A DNA stretch of 21,617 nt from Candidatus Micrarchaeia archaeon (GCA_041653315.1 JBAZFO010000020.1:1-21617); one strand, 5' to 3'; shown: positions 14,901 through 20,820, counted from the first letter of the stretch. Notes: generated from the letters alone by a model not told the origin. A program made the numbers and translations.

Positions 14901-15208
14901 CACCAACCGGCTCCCTATCCTCCCCCGGAGCACCTGTACCCGGGGACCAAGGCGGACTGTCTTCGAGCGCAGCGAAGGTCCAAGGCCGCGGGGCGCAACA
15001 TAGCCGGTTCCGGTCATCAGCGGTCTAAGTTCTGCCAACAGGGCCTCGTACCCCGGGGGCTGAATCGGGGTTACTTACTATTTGGAGAAATGTGGGTCGA
15101 TGAGATGGTGGCTCTGACAACGGAACTTGAAGTCAAGGGGATTATTCTTGCAGCGCAGAAAGTCTACGGACAATGCTCCTGGTGCATTTGTAGAAGGCAA
15201 ATAAAACC
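14901..15208 (+). other. GC-rich open segment after the HNH gene, possible gene remnant
   Basis: Directly after the HNH stop the same frame stays open to 15374, and the early part reads as GC-rich protein-like sequence (PEHLYPGTKADCLRAQRRSK near 14928-14987). The only usable start in it is ATG 15090 behind GGAG, giving MWVDEMVALT and overlapping the next gene. It may be the tail of a gene interrupted by the HNH insertion, or a short unknown gene with a damaged end. No function is recognised. Confidence 0.35.
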
Positions 15209-15388
15209 ATGTCTACCCCGAAGAAAATCTACCAGCCCCGGATCTGTGCCCTGGCATCGTGCGGGGTGGAGTTTATACCTACGCGAGGCTGGCAAATTTA
15301 CCATACCCCAGAATGCCGGAAGGCCGCGGGGAAAGAGAAACGGACGGTCGTTTGCCCGAGATGCGGGATGGTGATTGGAGGGAAGTAA
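15209..15388 (+). CDS. Zinc-ribbon-like small protein (59 aa)
   Basis: Begins MSTPKKIYQPRICAL. Four zinc-type cysteine positions are visible: C-A-L-A-S-C-G, then Y-H-T-P-E-C-R-K and C-P-R-C-G near the end. The first part (C..C..F-x-P..Y-H...C-R) resembles phage proteins with a zinc-beta-ribbon or cysteine knuckle that end in a CPxCG tail. AGAAGG lies about 11 bases ahead of the ATG, and the TAA forms TAATG with the next gene. It is too short for many gene callers. Confidence 0.65.
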   Translation: MSTPKKIYQPRICALASCGVEFIPTRGWQIYHTPECRKAAGKEKRTVVCPRCGMVIGGK

Positions 15389-15768
15389 TGATGACCCGAG
15401 ATGATAAGGCTATAGTGAATTTGGGAGAACTGGCCGCTGAGAATATTAAACAGGTGGAAGTCCTCAAAGCCCAACTTGCCGTAGCCCAGGCCTATCTTGC
15501 GGTGGCGGAGGAAATCAAGCTAAGATTGGCTGCTGCTGAGGATATGATCCAAGGATGGCTTTATAGCGGGTTTGAAATTGCTGAAGCTGAAGCCTTCCTT
15601 GCCCCTCATCAGGCTCAAGAGGAGACGGTGGCGGTTGATTCAGAAAAGTGCCCGTACTGTAAAGGTATTGGCAAGATAAACGCTTGGCTGCATGAAGGGG
15701 TAGAGCGGATAGGTTGCCCGCATTGCGAAGGGACTGGACTCAAAACCATCCTGGAGCCGAAAAAATAA
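15388..15768 (+). CDS. Coiled-coil protein with DnaJ-like zinc finger (126 aa)
   Basis: The N-terminal ~75 residues form a probable coiled coil (A-A-E-N-I-K-Q-V-E-V-L-K-A-Q-L). The C-terminal part holds two CxxCxGxG repeats, CPYCKGIG (88-95) and CPHCEGTG (110-117), the DnaJ central zinc-finger pattern. Such small proteins are common in phage accessory regions, perhaps as chaperone-like or nucleic-acid-binding adaptors. The start is ATG 15388, overlapping the previous TAA, with GGAGGGA ahead; a second ATG follows at once. The gene ends TAATG into the HTH gene. Confidence 0.7.
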   Translation: MMTRDDKAIVNLGELAAENIKQVEVLKAQLAVAQAYLAVAEEIKLRLAAAEDMIQGWLYSGFEIAEAEAFLAPHQAQEETVAVDSEKCPYCKGIGKINAWLHEGVERIGCPHCEGTGLKTILEPKK

Positions 15769-16199
15769 TGGAACCCCTCCTTGATGTGAAGCAAGTGGCC
15801 GCATTATTGCATCTTTCAGAGGCAACGATCTATGCGAGGGCAAAGGACCTGGGCGGGTTCTTTCCCGCTGGGATCAAACGACTTCGATTTCGGGAGGCTC
15901 AAATTTATGCCATCATGGAAGGAAGGAAAGACGTATCGGGCGCAGTTCCAGTTCCAGGGGACACGCCACGGTCAGAGCGGCTTCGCCAGCAAGAAGGAAG
16001 CCGACAAGTGGATCATCTTGGAGAAGGAGCGGATGGAGAAGGAACCAGACGAGCCCGCCTCATTGCCGCCGGCCTGCTCCCCCCTGACCCTGGGGGAACT
16101 GATGCTGGAGTACATGCACCTGGCCGAAAGGACTTTGGCACCAAAAACCATCGCTTACCGAAAAACCGTCTTCAGGCGGTTCCTCCAAGAGGTCGGTGA
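15768..16199 (+). CDS. Excisionase-like HTH protein overlapping the integrase (143 aa as read)
   Basis: The first ~52 residues form a MerR/HTH_17-type winged helix: LLDVKQVAALLHLSEATIYA, then a hydrophobic wing and F-R-E-A-Q-I-Y-A-I-M-E-G-R. This is the excisionase or DNA-binding fold typically encoded beside integrases. After about residue 54 the frame continues for 90 residues of G/R/P-rich sequence with no domain character, entirely inside the integrase gene. Either the tail is an accident of overlap, or a frameshift near the purine run GGAAGGAAGGAAAG (15918-15931) separated or joins the two frames. The ATG overlaps the previous TAA. GGAG is about 12 bases away, so re-initiation is likely. 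Confidence 0.6.
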   Translation: MEPLLDVKQVAALLHLSEATIYARAKDLGGFFPAGIKRLRFREAQIYAIMEGRKDVSGAVPVPGDTPRSERLRQQEGSRQVDHLGEGADGEGTRRARLIAAGLLPPDPGGTDAGVHAPGRKDFGTKNHRLPKNRLQAVPPRGR

Positions 16200-16959
16200 C
16201 ATCCCGGTAGCCGACATCACGATCAAGATGATCGAGCGGCACCTGCTCGCCAGGCCCACCAACCATAACTTCAATAAATGCCGGGTAGAACTTTGTCGCT
16301 TATTTTCCTGGGGCCAACGGCGCCAGATGATCACGTTTAACCCTGTCCTCCTAGTGGATCGTGTGCCTGTGGACCGGGCTAAGAAAGTTATCCCGACACC
16401 CGAAGAAGTGGTTAAGATTCTCTTGGCGGCCGGCCCTAACCGCCCCCTGCTCCTGGTACTCTTTCACACGATGGCCAGGATTGATGAAGTTCTCCGGCTG
16501 ACCTGGGAGGATGTGAACTTTACTGAGAAGTGGGTGAAGCTCTGGACCCGGAAACGGAGAGGGGGTAACTGGGAATCGGACCTCATGCCGATGAATGAGG
16601 ATCTGGAAAAGATTTTATGGTCCCTCTGGCAATCCCGGGCGCAAGACGAGTGGGTATTCTTCAATGCCAAAACCTACACAAGATATCTGTACCGCCCAAA
16701 AATCATGGGAACTATCTGCAAACACATCGGGGTCAAGAAGTACGGGTTCCACACCCTGAGACACTTCGTTGCCAGTTACCTTTTCGACAAGAAAAAAGTT
16801 AGCCTGGCCGTGATCTCGAAATTGCTCCGGCACAAGAATCTTCAAACGACCGAGCGGTATCTGCAAGCTATCGACCCGCGGTTTAGGGAAACGATGAGGT
16901 TACTTGAAGGGAATGCTTTGGCTGCGTTGAGTGAGATTGACGTGGCCGCAGAGGTTTAA
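15907..16959 (+). CDS. Tyrosine site-specific integrase (350 aa)
   Basis: A tyrosine recombinase that would integrate the phage at a tRNA-Arg gene. The N-terminus is an arm-binding-type domain (KTYRAQFQFQGTRHG, then FASKKEADKW), followed by a SAM-like core-binding domain (about 60-150). Catalytic residues visible are R191 (MARIDEVLRL), K217 (TRKRRGGNW), H282 and R285 (FHTLRH), H309 (RHKN) and Y318 (TTERYL). Length is normal. The start ATG 15907 has GGGAGG nine bases ahead; earlier in-frame starts lie inside the HTH gene. A terminator and then the attP-like tRNA segment follow it. Confidence 0.93.
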   Translation: MPSWKEGKTYRAQFQFQGTRHGQSGFASKKEADKWIILEKERMEKEPDEPASLPPACSPLTLGELMLEYMHLAERTLAPKTIAYRKTVFRRFLQEVGDIPVADITIKMIERHLLARPTNHNFNKCRVELCRLFSWGQRRQMITFNPVLLVDRVPVDRAKKVIPTPEEVVKILLAAGPNRPLLLVLFHTMARIDEVLRLTWEDVNFTEKWVKLWTRKRRGGNWESDLMPMNEDLEKILWSLWQSRAQDEWVFFNAKTYTRYLYRPKIMGTICKHIGVKKYGFHTLRHFVASYLFDKKKVSLAVISKLLRHKNLQTTERYLQAIDPRFRETMRLLEGNALAALSEIDVAAEV

Positions 16960-16968
16960 GATAAAATT

Positions 16969-17010
16969 GGGGACTGACCAAGCTTCTGTAACTTAATCAG
17001 CCCCCTTTGT
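16969..17010 (+). terminator. Terminator after the integrase
   Basis: GGGGACTGA (16969-16977) pairs with TCAGCCCC (16997-17004), with one bulged A, and a short T run (CTTTGT) follows. It lies ten bases after the integrase stop and probably ends the rightward operon. Confidence 0.55.
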
Positions 17011-17049
17011 CATGAATGAAAAACGATTCTACCACAGGAATAAACGTAG

Positions 17050-17079
17050 TACAGGATAGAGCGCATGTCAAGGTATAAT
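17050..17079 (+). promoter_or_regulatory. Possible promoter for the small gene at 17128
   Basis: A perfect TATAAT (17074-17079) has a poor -35 (TACAGG at 17050-17055, 18-bp gap). It lies after the integrase terminator and about 50 bases before the next start, where a fresh promoter would be expected. Confidence 0.4.
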
Positions 17080-17127
17080 AAAGGGAATTGGGTGTATTTT
17101 AGGTTAAATTTTTAACGGAGGTGTAGA

Positions 17128-17364
17128 ATGGAAAAAGGAGATGAAGTAAAAACTAAAAATAATTTGGAGGCCTTCTGTAATCTTAGGATGGTTGTCAGAA
17201 AATGGCAGTGTTTGACTATCCTTTGCGAAAGTTGTCATGGTCATATCCAGAAAGGACAATTATATGGCAGACTTAAAGACGGATATGTCAATGTTTGCCT
17301 TAACTGCTGTGAACCAATCGGGGTCGGCGATGATCCGGATTACCCGACAAAGCGTAAAAGTTAA
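17128..17364 (+). CDS. Small cysteine-rich protein next to attP (78 aa)
   Basis: Starts MEKGDEVKTKNNLE. The C-terminal half holds CESCHGHI and, 20 residues later, CLNCCEP, a likely C-x2-C / C-x2-C zinc site. No family is recognised. GGAGGTG precedes the ATG by four bases, making translation likely. The sequence is more AT-rich than the operon to the left. It lies alone between the integrase and attP and could affect recombination or be an unrelated accessory gene. Confidence 0.65.
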   Translation: MEKGDEVKTKNNLEAFCNLRMVVRKWQCLTILCESCHGHIQKGQLYGRLKDGYVNVCLNCCEPIGVGDDPDYPTKRKS

Positions 17365-17378
17365 ATAATTTGAACCAC
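17364..17378 (+). repeat. Left arm of a 15-bp inverted repeat flanking attP
   Basis: AATAATTTGAACCAC; its exact inverted copy lies at 17687-17701. It overlaps the stop codon of the preceding gene and sits about 120 bp left of the tRNA-like core. It is a candidate integrase arm-type site. Confidence 0.65.
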
Positions 17379-17497
17379 AAAAACAACTATTACCGGAAAA
17401 GTTTACAAGAAAGAGGGGTCAAAAAACAAAATCGCACGAAAAAATGCACGAGATGATAATTGGAGATTTGCCATATTCCCTAACCCCTTGAATTTAC

Positions 17498-17543
17498 TGG
17501 CGCGCCCGGAGGGATTTGAACCCCCGACACACGGATTCGTAGG
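17498..17543 (-). other. attP-like core: 3' part of tRNA-Arg(ACG)
   Basis: On the minus strand these 46 bases read from an anticodon loop CTACGAA (anticodon ACG), through TCCGT and GTGTC, to a T-arm GGGGG-TTCAAAT-CCCTC, an acceptor strand CGGGCGC, and GCCA. The bases further 5' (right of 17543 on the plus strand) cannot pair to form the anticodon stem, and no GCGCCCG acceptor strand is found. It is thus not a full tRNA gene but an identity segment, as in phage attachment sites whose integration restores the tRNA. The integrase lies about 540 bp away. Confidence 0.8.
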
Positions 17544-17612
17544 TCAATGGTCTATGTCGCCATGACCCGTTAATACGCATGGTTGCTATGTCATAAATTC
17601 CAAGAGGTCTAA

Positions 17613-17635
17613 CTTATCGTGTATTTTACGATAAG
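17613..17635. repeat. Perfect 8-bp hairpin in the attP region
   Basis: CTTATCGT (17613-17620) and ACGATAAG (17628-17635) flank a 7-base loop. CTATGTC occurs three times around it (17552, 17586, 17666). These may be sites for integrase, excisionase or host bending proteins. Confidence 0.5.
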
Positions 17636-17686
17636 GACTGCACGGATTTTACACGGAGTACCCTACTATGTCCAGGAATTTTGCGG

Positions 17687-17701
17687 GTGGTTCAAATTAT
17701 T
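17687..17701 (-). repeat. Right arm of the 15-bp inverted repeat flanking attP
   Basis: GTGGTTCAAATTATT is the exact inverted copy of 17364-17378. It lies about 144 bp right of the tRNA-like core, so both sides of the core carry phage arm sequence. This argues for intact attP. Confidence 0.65.
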
Positions 17702-17727
17702 GATAGAATATAGAGTGAGGTTTGATA

Positions 17728-17931
17728 ATGACAAAAGTGGATACCTGTTATATTTGCGGCAAAAAAGTGGAAGGAACTCCTATTTTTAATTGGTCAGATG
17801 GCTATAAGGTTTATGACTTTGGAGATAATTATGATTTTTCTGCCAATCATGAAAAAATAATATGCGATGTCTGCGGAGATGTAGTGGATAAATTTATAGA
17901 GTTCCTGAGAGATAAGGTTGAAGGGGTGTAA
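17728..17931 (+). CDS. Small zinc-finger protein (67 aa)
   Basis: Begins MTKVDTCYICGKKVEG. C-x2-C (CYIC) near the start and CDVC about 40 residues later form a likely zinc site, followed by an amphipathic helix. No family is recognised. ATG 17728 has GAGG seven bases upstream; a TTG two codons earlier is less likely. It opens a rightward group of accessory genes right of attP. Confidence 0.6.
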   Translation: MTKVDTCYICGKKVEGTPIFNWSDGYKVYDFGDNYDFSANHEKIICDVCGDVVDKFIEFLRDKVEGV

Positions 17932-17992
17932 TTCCACTAGTCTCACCCGAGCACACAGATCGCCCTGCCCCGCTAGGGAAAGGAGAAAGGGA

Positions 17993-18535
17993 ATGGATGA
18001 TGGTGGATGGGTTAAAGGGCAATCAGTTATAAGCTGCGATATGGACTTAGAATATGCCAAAAAGGGGACTACGACACAACTCGCCGCAGCCCAAACTCAG
18101 TTTGCCACCCTCGAAGCCGACCATCTGGAATTAGGGCAGCTTCATACCAAGACTGTGGTGGAATTGTACCAGGCCCAAACCAGGATTGCGGTACTGGAAG
18201 CCGACCTTGAAACCGAAAAACTATGCTTCAAATCCCTCTCGGAGCATGTTGAAGCACATGAGGGGGATTTGAAAGAGCAACTCTGCCAATCCCAGGAGCG
18301 GCTTGCCGAGGCGGAGGGCTATCTAAGAATCTATACAGCCCTAATACCTGATAAAACAGTCGAAGCATTCCTCGACCACGCCCCCACGGACTTTGTGATG
18401 GTGAAAAGGGAGGATCTTAGTTGGGCCGAAGCTGTTGTCAGAGCAAAGGCTGTAGAACTGGACAGTCCTTCAGCTTTTGAATTGGCTGACCGCCTCAACG
18501 CCGCCTGTAAGGGTAAGGAGGTTGGGGATGAGTGA
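17993..18535 (+). CDS. Coiled-coil protein of unknown function (180 aa)
   Basis: Begins MDDGGWVKGQ. A long heptad-like helix covers about residues 25-125 (QLAAAQTQFATLEADHLEL..., repeated A-V-L-E-A-D), and a helical C-terminus (WAEAVVRAKAVEL) follows. No catalytic motif is seen. AGGAG lies seven bases before ATG 17993. The end overlaps the next gene by eight bases, with GGAGG of that gene inside it. Confidence 0.6.
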   Translation: MDDGGWVKGQSVISCDMDLEYAKKGTTTQLAAAQTQFATLEADHLELGQLHTKTVVELYQAQTRIAVLEADLETEKLCFKSLSEHVEAHEGDLKEQLCQSQERLAEAEGYLRIYTALIPDKTVEAFLDHAPTDFVMVKREDLSWAEAVVRAKAVELDSPSAFELADRLNAACKGKEVGDE

Positions 18536-18887
18536 GGAACAAAGGTGCCCGTTTTGTGGGGAAGAAATAACTGAAAACATCGTGGTCGATATAACTTCTT
18601 TTGCTTGTGGAACTGACCATTATGAAGGAGAACAACCAAACTTTGAACGCGGTCCCTTATGCTACGAAGCCCAACTCGCCACTCTAACCCACGAAAACAA
18701 CGAACTCGGGGCATCCCTGGCCGTGGAGAAGATCAAAACGCAGAACCAAGCCGCTATTCTCCGCAAGTGTCTGGAGGTGGTGGAAATAGCTGCTGAAGGT
18801 AAAGTAATCAGCAGAGGGTGGGAATTGATAGACAAAGCCGCCGCCCTCCTGCCGGAGCTAAAGCGGTGGGGGAAGGAGGTAATATGA
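18528..18887 (+). CDS. Zinc-ribbon plus coiled-coil protein (119 aa)
   Basis: The N-terminal CPFCGEE motif and a later A-C-G-T-D-H suggest a zinc ribbon like those of phage 'Lar'-type restriction-alleviation or similar small proteins; assignment to that family is not certain. A helical region follows (YEAQLATLTHENNELG), resembling the coiled coil of the preceding gene. GGAGG precedes the ATG by six bases. The stop overlaps the next start by ATGA. Confidence 0.6.
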   Translation: MSEEQRCPFCGEEITENIVVDITSFACGTDHYEGEQPNFERGPLCYEAQLATLTHENNELGASLAVEKIKTQNQAAILRKCLEVVEIAAEGKVISRGWELIDKAAALLPELKRWGKEVI

Positions 18888-19231
18888 GTAAACATACGCC
18901 TGGACCGTGGGAAGTTATCTTTGAGGATGAAGGAGAAGGCCATATTATCCACATGGCAACTGCTATTGAGAATCCAGGATATTTTCATTCAATCCATGAA
19001 GTTAGATACGACCATGGAGTAGAACCTGAAGAAAAAGGATTTGAAGAGGCGGAAGCCAATGCACACCTCATAGCCGCGGCCCCGGATTTGTTGGAAGCCT
19101 GTAAAGCTATTCTTGAAGACATAGAAGATACCTTAGTTGACTGTGATAGCCCTGGCACTCGACAAACATTGGAAATTCAGCGCGACTTTCTGCAAGACGC
19201 TATCAAAAAAGCTGATGGAGATATGCCATGA
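18884..19231 (+). CDS. 'HTPGPW' phage accessory protein (115 aa)
   Basis: Belongs to a widespread phage and prophage group of unknown function, recognised by the N-terminal K-H-T-P-G-P-W and the central E-A-E-A-N-A-H-L-I-A-A-A-P-D-L-L-E-A block followed by a C-terminal helix. The ATG has GGAGGT three bases ahead and overlaps the previous TGA. It is usually found among non-essential genes, which fits this position. Confidence 0.75.
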   Translation: MSKHTPGPWEVIFEDEGEGHIIHMATAIENPGYFHSIHEVRYDHGVEPEEKGFEEAEANAHLIAAAPDLLEACKAILEDIEDTLVDCDSPGTRQTLEIQRDFLQDAIKKADGDMP

Positions 19232-19452
19232 GAAATCCTGGACCAAGAGACCCGTTCGGAATGAAGCCACTATCTTTTCAAACCGTTTCTGCTCTTTATC
19301 GTGCTCTCAAGAGGCTTTTAGGCGCAACTAACCCAGGCAACGCAGATACACACGAAAAAAACTGTATGTGCGTCATCTGTGAAGCCCGCAAAGCCATAGC
19401 CAAGGGCAAAACCGGCCAAGTTGAATGGCTTCTGGAATACGAAAGAAGATAA
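19228..19452 (+). CDS. Unknown small protein (74 aa)
   Basis: Begins MRNPGPRDPFGMKPLS and contains C-M-C-V-I-C-E-A near its middle, a possible metal knuckle, then a basic helix. The start overlaps the previous stop by ATGA. It is the last rightward gene and ends six bases from the end of the oppositely oriented HTH gene. No terminator is visible between them. Confidence 0.6.
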   Translation: MRNPGPRDPFGMKPLSFQTVSALYRALKRLLGATNPGNADTHEKNCMCVICEARKAIAKGKTGQVEWLLEYERR

Positions 19453-19457
19453 CCACA

Positions 19458-19721
19458 TCACCCCCAGGCGACTTGCATCCTCGCGTAAGCGACAAGGCAT
19501 AGACGCCGGTCGCTCTCGCAAAGGCCCTCATGCTCATCGGCAAAGAGGTTTTCCCGCTCTTTGACGGATGATTCGTAGATCCTCACCGGGGCTTGCGGTT
19601 CTTCCCCTAACTTCACGCCCTTGAGCTTGCCTTCCCAGAACCAGTGATAGGGAGTGGTCCGGCTCACCCCGAGCCTACGGGCCACCTCGTTAGGATGCAG
19701 GAGGCGGTCAGGGGAGTTCAA
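19458..19721 (-). CDS. HTH_17/MerR-like DNA-binding protein (87 aa)
   Basis: LLHPNEVARRLGVSRTTPYH followed by W-E-G-K-L-K-G-V-K-L-G and R-I-Y-E-S-S-V-K-E is the excisionase/HTH_17 pattern, at about residues 7-55. The remaining C-terminus is acidic and unassigned. The only start compatible with the domain is TTG at 19721, inside the end of the zinc-ribbon gene, with a weak upstream site, so it may depend on re-initiation. It is the last gene of the leftward cassette. Roles in excision or in regulating late genes are possible. Confidence 0.6.
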   Translation of the reverse strand: MNSPDRLLHPNEVARRLGVSRTTPYHWFWEGKLKGVKLGEEPQAPVRIYESSVKERENLFADEHEGLCESDRRLCLVAYARMQVAWG

Positions 19722-19881
19722 ACCCGCACTCTAAACAGATATAGGAATACTGCTTTGTCGTGGCCATCTCCTTGTACGGGGTTGCCCTACCTGCTCTCGG
19801 TTCATCGGATAGGACTACGGCGGTTAGAACTTCTTTCCTGAACCACTCGCCTTTGCACCGGGGGCAGGGCTTGAGGGTCAT
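19708..19881 (-). CDS. Zinc-ribbon protein (57 aa)
   Basis: Begins MTLKPCPRCKGEWF and ends Y-I-C-L-E-C-G-F-E-L-P, giving a C-x2-C...C-x2-C ribbon with about 40 residues between the pairs. The ATG overlaps the stop of the o-spanin gene (AAATGA), and its end overlaps the HTH gene by 14 bases, in keeping with a tightly packed operon. Similar short ribbons are common in phages, and no specific function is assigned. Confidence 0.65.
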   Translation of the reverse strand: MTLKPCPRCKGEWFRKEVLTAVVLSDEPRAGRATPYKEMATTKQYSYICLECGFELP

Positions 19882-20120
19882 TTCCAAGCGTCTTCAGCAG
19901 CCTTAGCTTTTTTTTGAAAGCCAATGGCCTCAGCAAAATAATTTGTCACCTTATCCCAAACGCTCATGGGCGTGGCCTGGACTTCCTCAAGAGTAAATTC
20001 AGGCACCCATGGAGCCGGGCCAAGGTCAATTTGTGGGCGGGGCGGACAGTTGGCGCAACTTACGCAGAAGATCATGCACCCGCTGAGGATCGCCACTCTG
20101 AATAACCTCTTTGATTTCAT
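19878..20120 (-). CDS. Rz1-like outer-membrane lipoprotein (o-spanin, 80 aa)
   Basis: The start is ATG 20120 with AAAGGAG seven bases ahead. The N-terminal basic residues (MKSKRLFR) are followed by a hydrophobic stretch with LSGC (C15) and CVSC (C22) as possible lipoboxes. A proline-rich segment follows (C-P-P-R-P-Q-I-D-L-G-P-A-P-W-V-P), typical of Rz1. The 5' part overlaps the i-spanin gene by 95 bases in another frame. It would sit in the outer membrane and join the i-spanin to disrupt that membrane at the end of lysis. It is longer than lambda Rz1, with an extra C-terminal helical region. Confidence 0.8.
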   Translation of the reverse strand: MKSKRLFRVAILSGCMIFCVSCANCPPRPQIDLGPAPWVPEFTLEEVQATPMSVWDKVTNYFAEAIGFQKKAKAAEDAWK

Positions 20121-20328
20121 CCTTGTGCTCCTTTGTTTCAATGTCGATCTTGGCCGCCTTCTTGAAAAATTCGATGGTGTCCTTTTGGGTTGACACCTCT
20201 TGCGTAAGCAGGGCGTTCTCAGAGCGGAGGTGCGAAACGTAAAAATACCCGCCCCCCACCAAGCCAGCGATAAGCAGGCCCCCGATGAGGTAGGCCCCGA
20301 TCTTGGAAAATAGGAAACTGAGAATCAT
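20026..20328 (-). CDS. Rz-like inner-membrane spanin (i-spanin, 100 aa)
   Basis: One N-terminal transmembrane segment (about residues 10-31, IGAYLIGGLLIAGLVGGGYF) is followed by a periplasmic coiled coil (N-A-L-L-T-Q-E-V-S-T-Q-K...) and a charged C-terminus. Size, topology and overlap with a lipoprotein gene match Rz. AGGTGG lies four bases before the ATG. It acts after holin and endolysin, which implies a Gram-negative host. Confidence 0.8.
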   Translation of the reverse strand: MILSFLFSKIGAYLIGGLLIAGLVGGGYFYVSHLRSENALLTQEVSTQKDTIEFFKKAAKIDIETKEHKDEIKEVIQSGDPQRVHDLLRKLRQLSAPPTN

Positions 20329-20457
20329 TGCACCACCTATTGCGTTTTATCGCCATTTAATCAATACGAAACATTAACCAATCCACCCAGTTACCCGCTC
20401 TATTGCGTCAAGTTATCACTCAACGGGGCTTTATTCGGTGCAATGGGGGGGATATCG

Positions 20458-20482
20458 AACTATTCGAGAATTTCGAATAGTT
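20458..20482. repeat. Perfect 10-bp palindromic hairpin between holin-like and spanin genes
   Basis: AACTATTCGA (20458-20467) and TCGAATAGTT (20473-20482) flank a 5-base loop, only seven bases after the holin-like gene stop. No T run follows on the minus strand, so it is not a standard terminator. It may be an RNA-processing or protein-binding site. The rest of 20329-20488 shows no gene. Confidence 0.5.
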
Positions 20483-20488
20483 GTTCAT

Positions 20489-20734
20489 TTACCTCTCCGG
20501 TGGCAGGACACGGCCCCGCCAGACTCTAACTCCGCTGTTGATGCCATAAATCCCCGCCATGGTGCCCGTGAGCGTTACGATATGCGACCAGATACCAAGT
20601 TTGACCCCCAAGGCTTCCAGCGCCACCAGCGCCGGGAGGTAAACCAGGATGAGGACACAGAGGCAGAGGCGGGAAGCTGAGAGTTGACCGCTTGCCGGGT
20701 CCGTCCAAAGCTCCGTGACTTTGCGTTTGCTCAC
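20489..20734 (-). CDS. Holin-like membrane protein (81 aa)
   Basis: Two hydrophobic segments lie at about residues 23-42 (LCLCVLILVYLPALVALEAL) and 50-70 (W-S-H-I-V-T-L-T-G-T-M-A-G-I-Y-G-I-N-S-G-V-R-V-W). They are preceded by T-D-P-A-S-G-Q-L-S-A-S-R-L and followed by a basic end. The size and the place after the endolysin fit a phage holin or a related lysis membrane protein. The likely start is GTG 20734, which overlaps the previous TGA as GTGA, with GGGGGTGG five bases ahead. GTG 20743 in the same frame is the alternative. Confidence 0.6.
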   Translation of the reverse strand: MSKRKVTELWTDPASGQLSASRLCLCVLILVYLPALVALEALGVKLGIWSHIVTLTGTMAGIYGINSGVRVWRGRVLPPER

Positions 20735-20820
20735 CGTTGCCACCCCCGTTTAATCCAGCCGCCGACAGCGGCCAGGAGGACGTAGAGGATTAGGTAGAGC
20801 GTGGAGCAGATGCGTTTCAT
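20731..20820 (-). CDS. 29-aa single-span membrane peptide in the lysis cassette
   Basis: Begins MKRICSTLYL and continues with a hydrophobic helix (I-L-Y-V-L-L-A-A-V-G-G-W) and a basic tail (KRGWQR). The ATG overlaps the endolysin stop by ATGA, and its TGA overlaps the holin-like GTG. This exact packing supports a real gene. It could act as an antiholin or a holin subunit, but that rests only on position and topology. Confidence 0.55.
   Translation of the reverse strand: MKRICSTLYLILYVLLAAVGGWIKRGWQR

Noticed and set aside
14879..15028. 49-codon frame beginning MANISTITPT behind AAGGA
   Set aside because: The translation is serine/glycine-rich without structure, and the ribosome site is too close to the ATG.
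17498..17590. A complete tRNA gene on the minus strand
   Set aside because: Only the 3' portion is tRNA-like; no matching acceptor 5' strand, D-arm or anticodon-stem partner is found.
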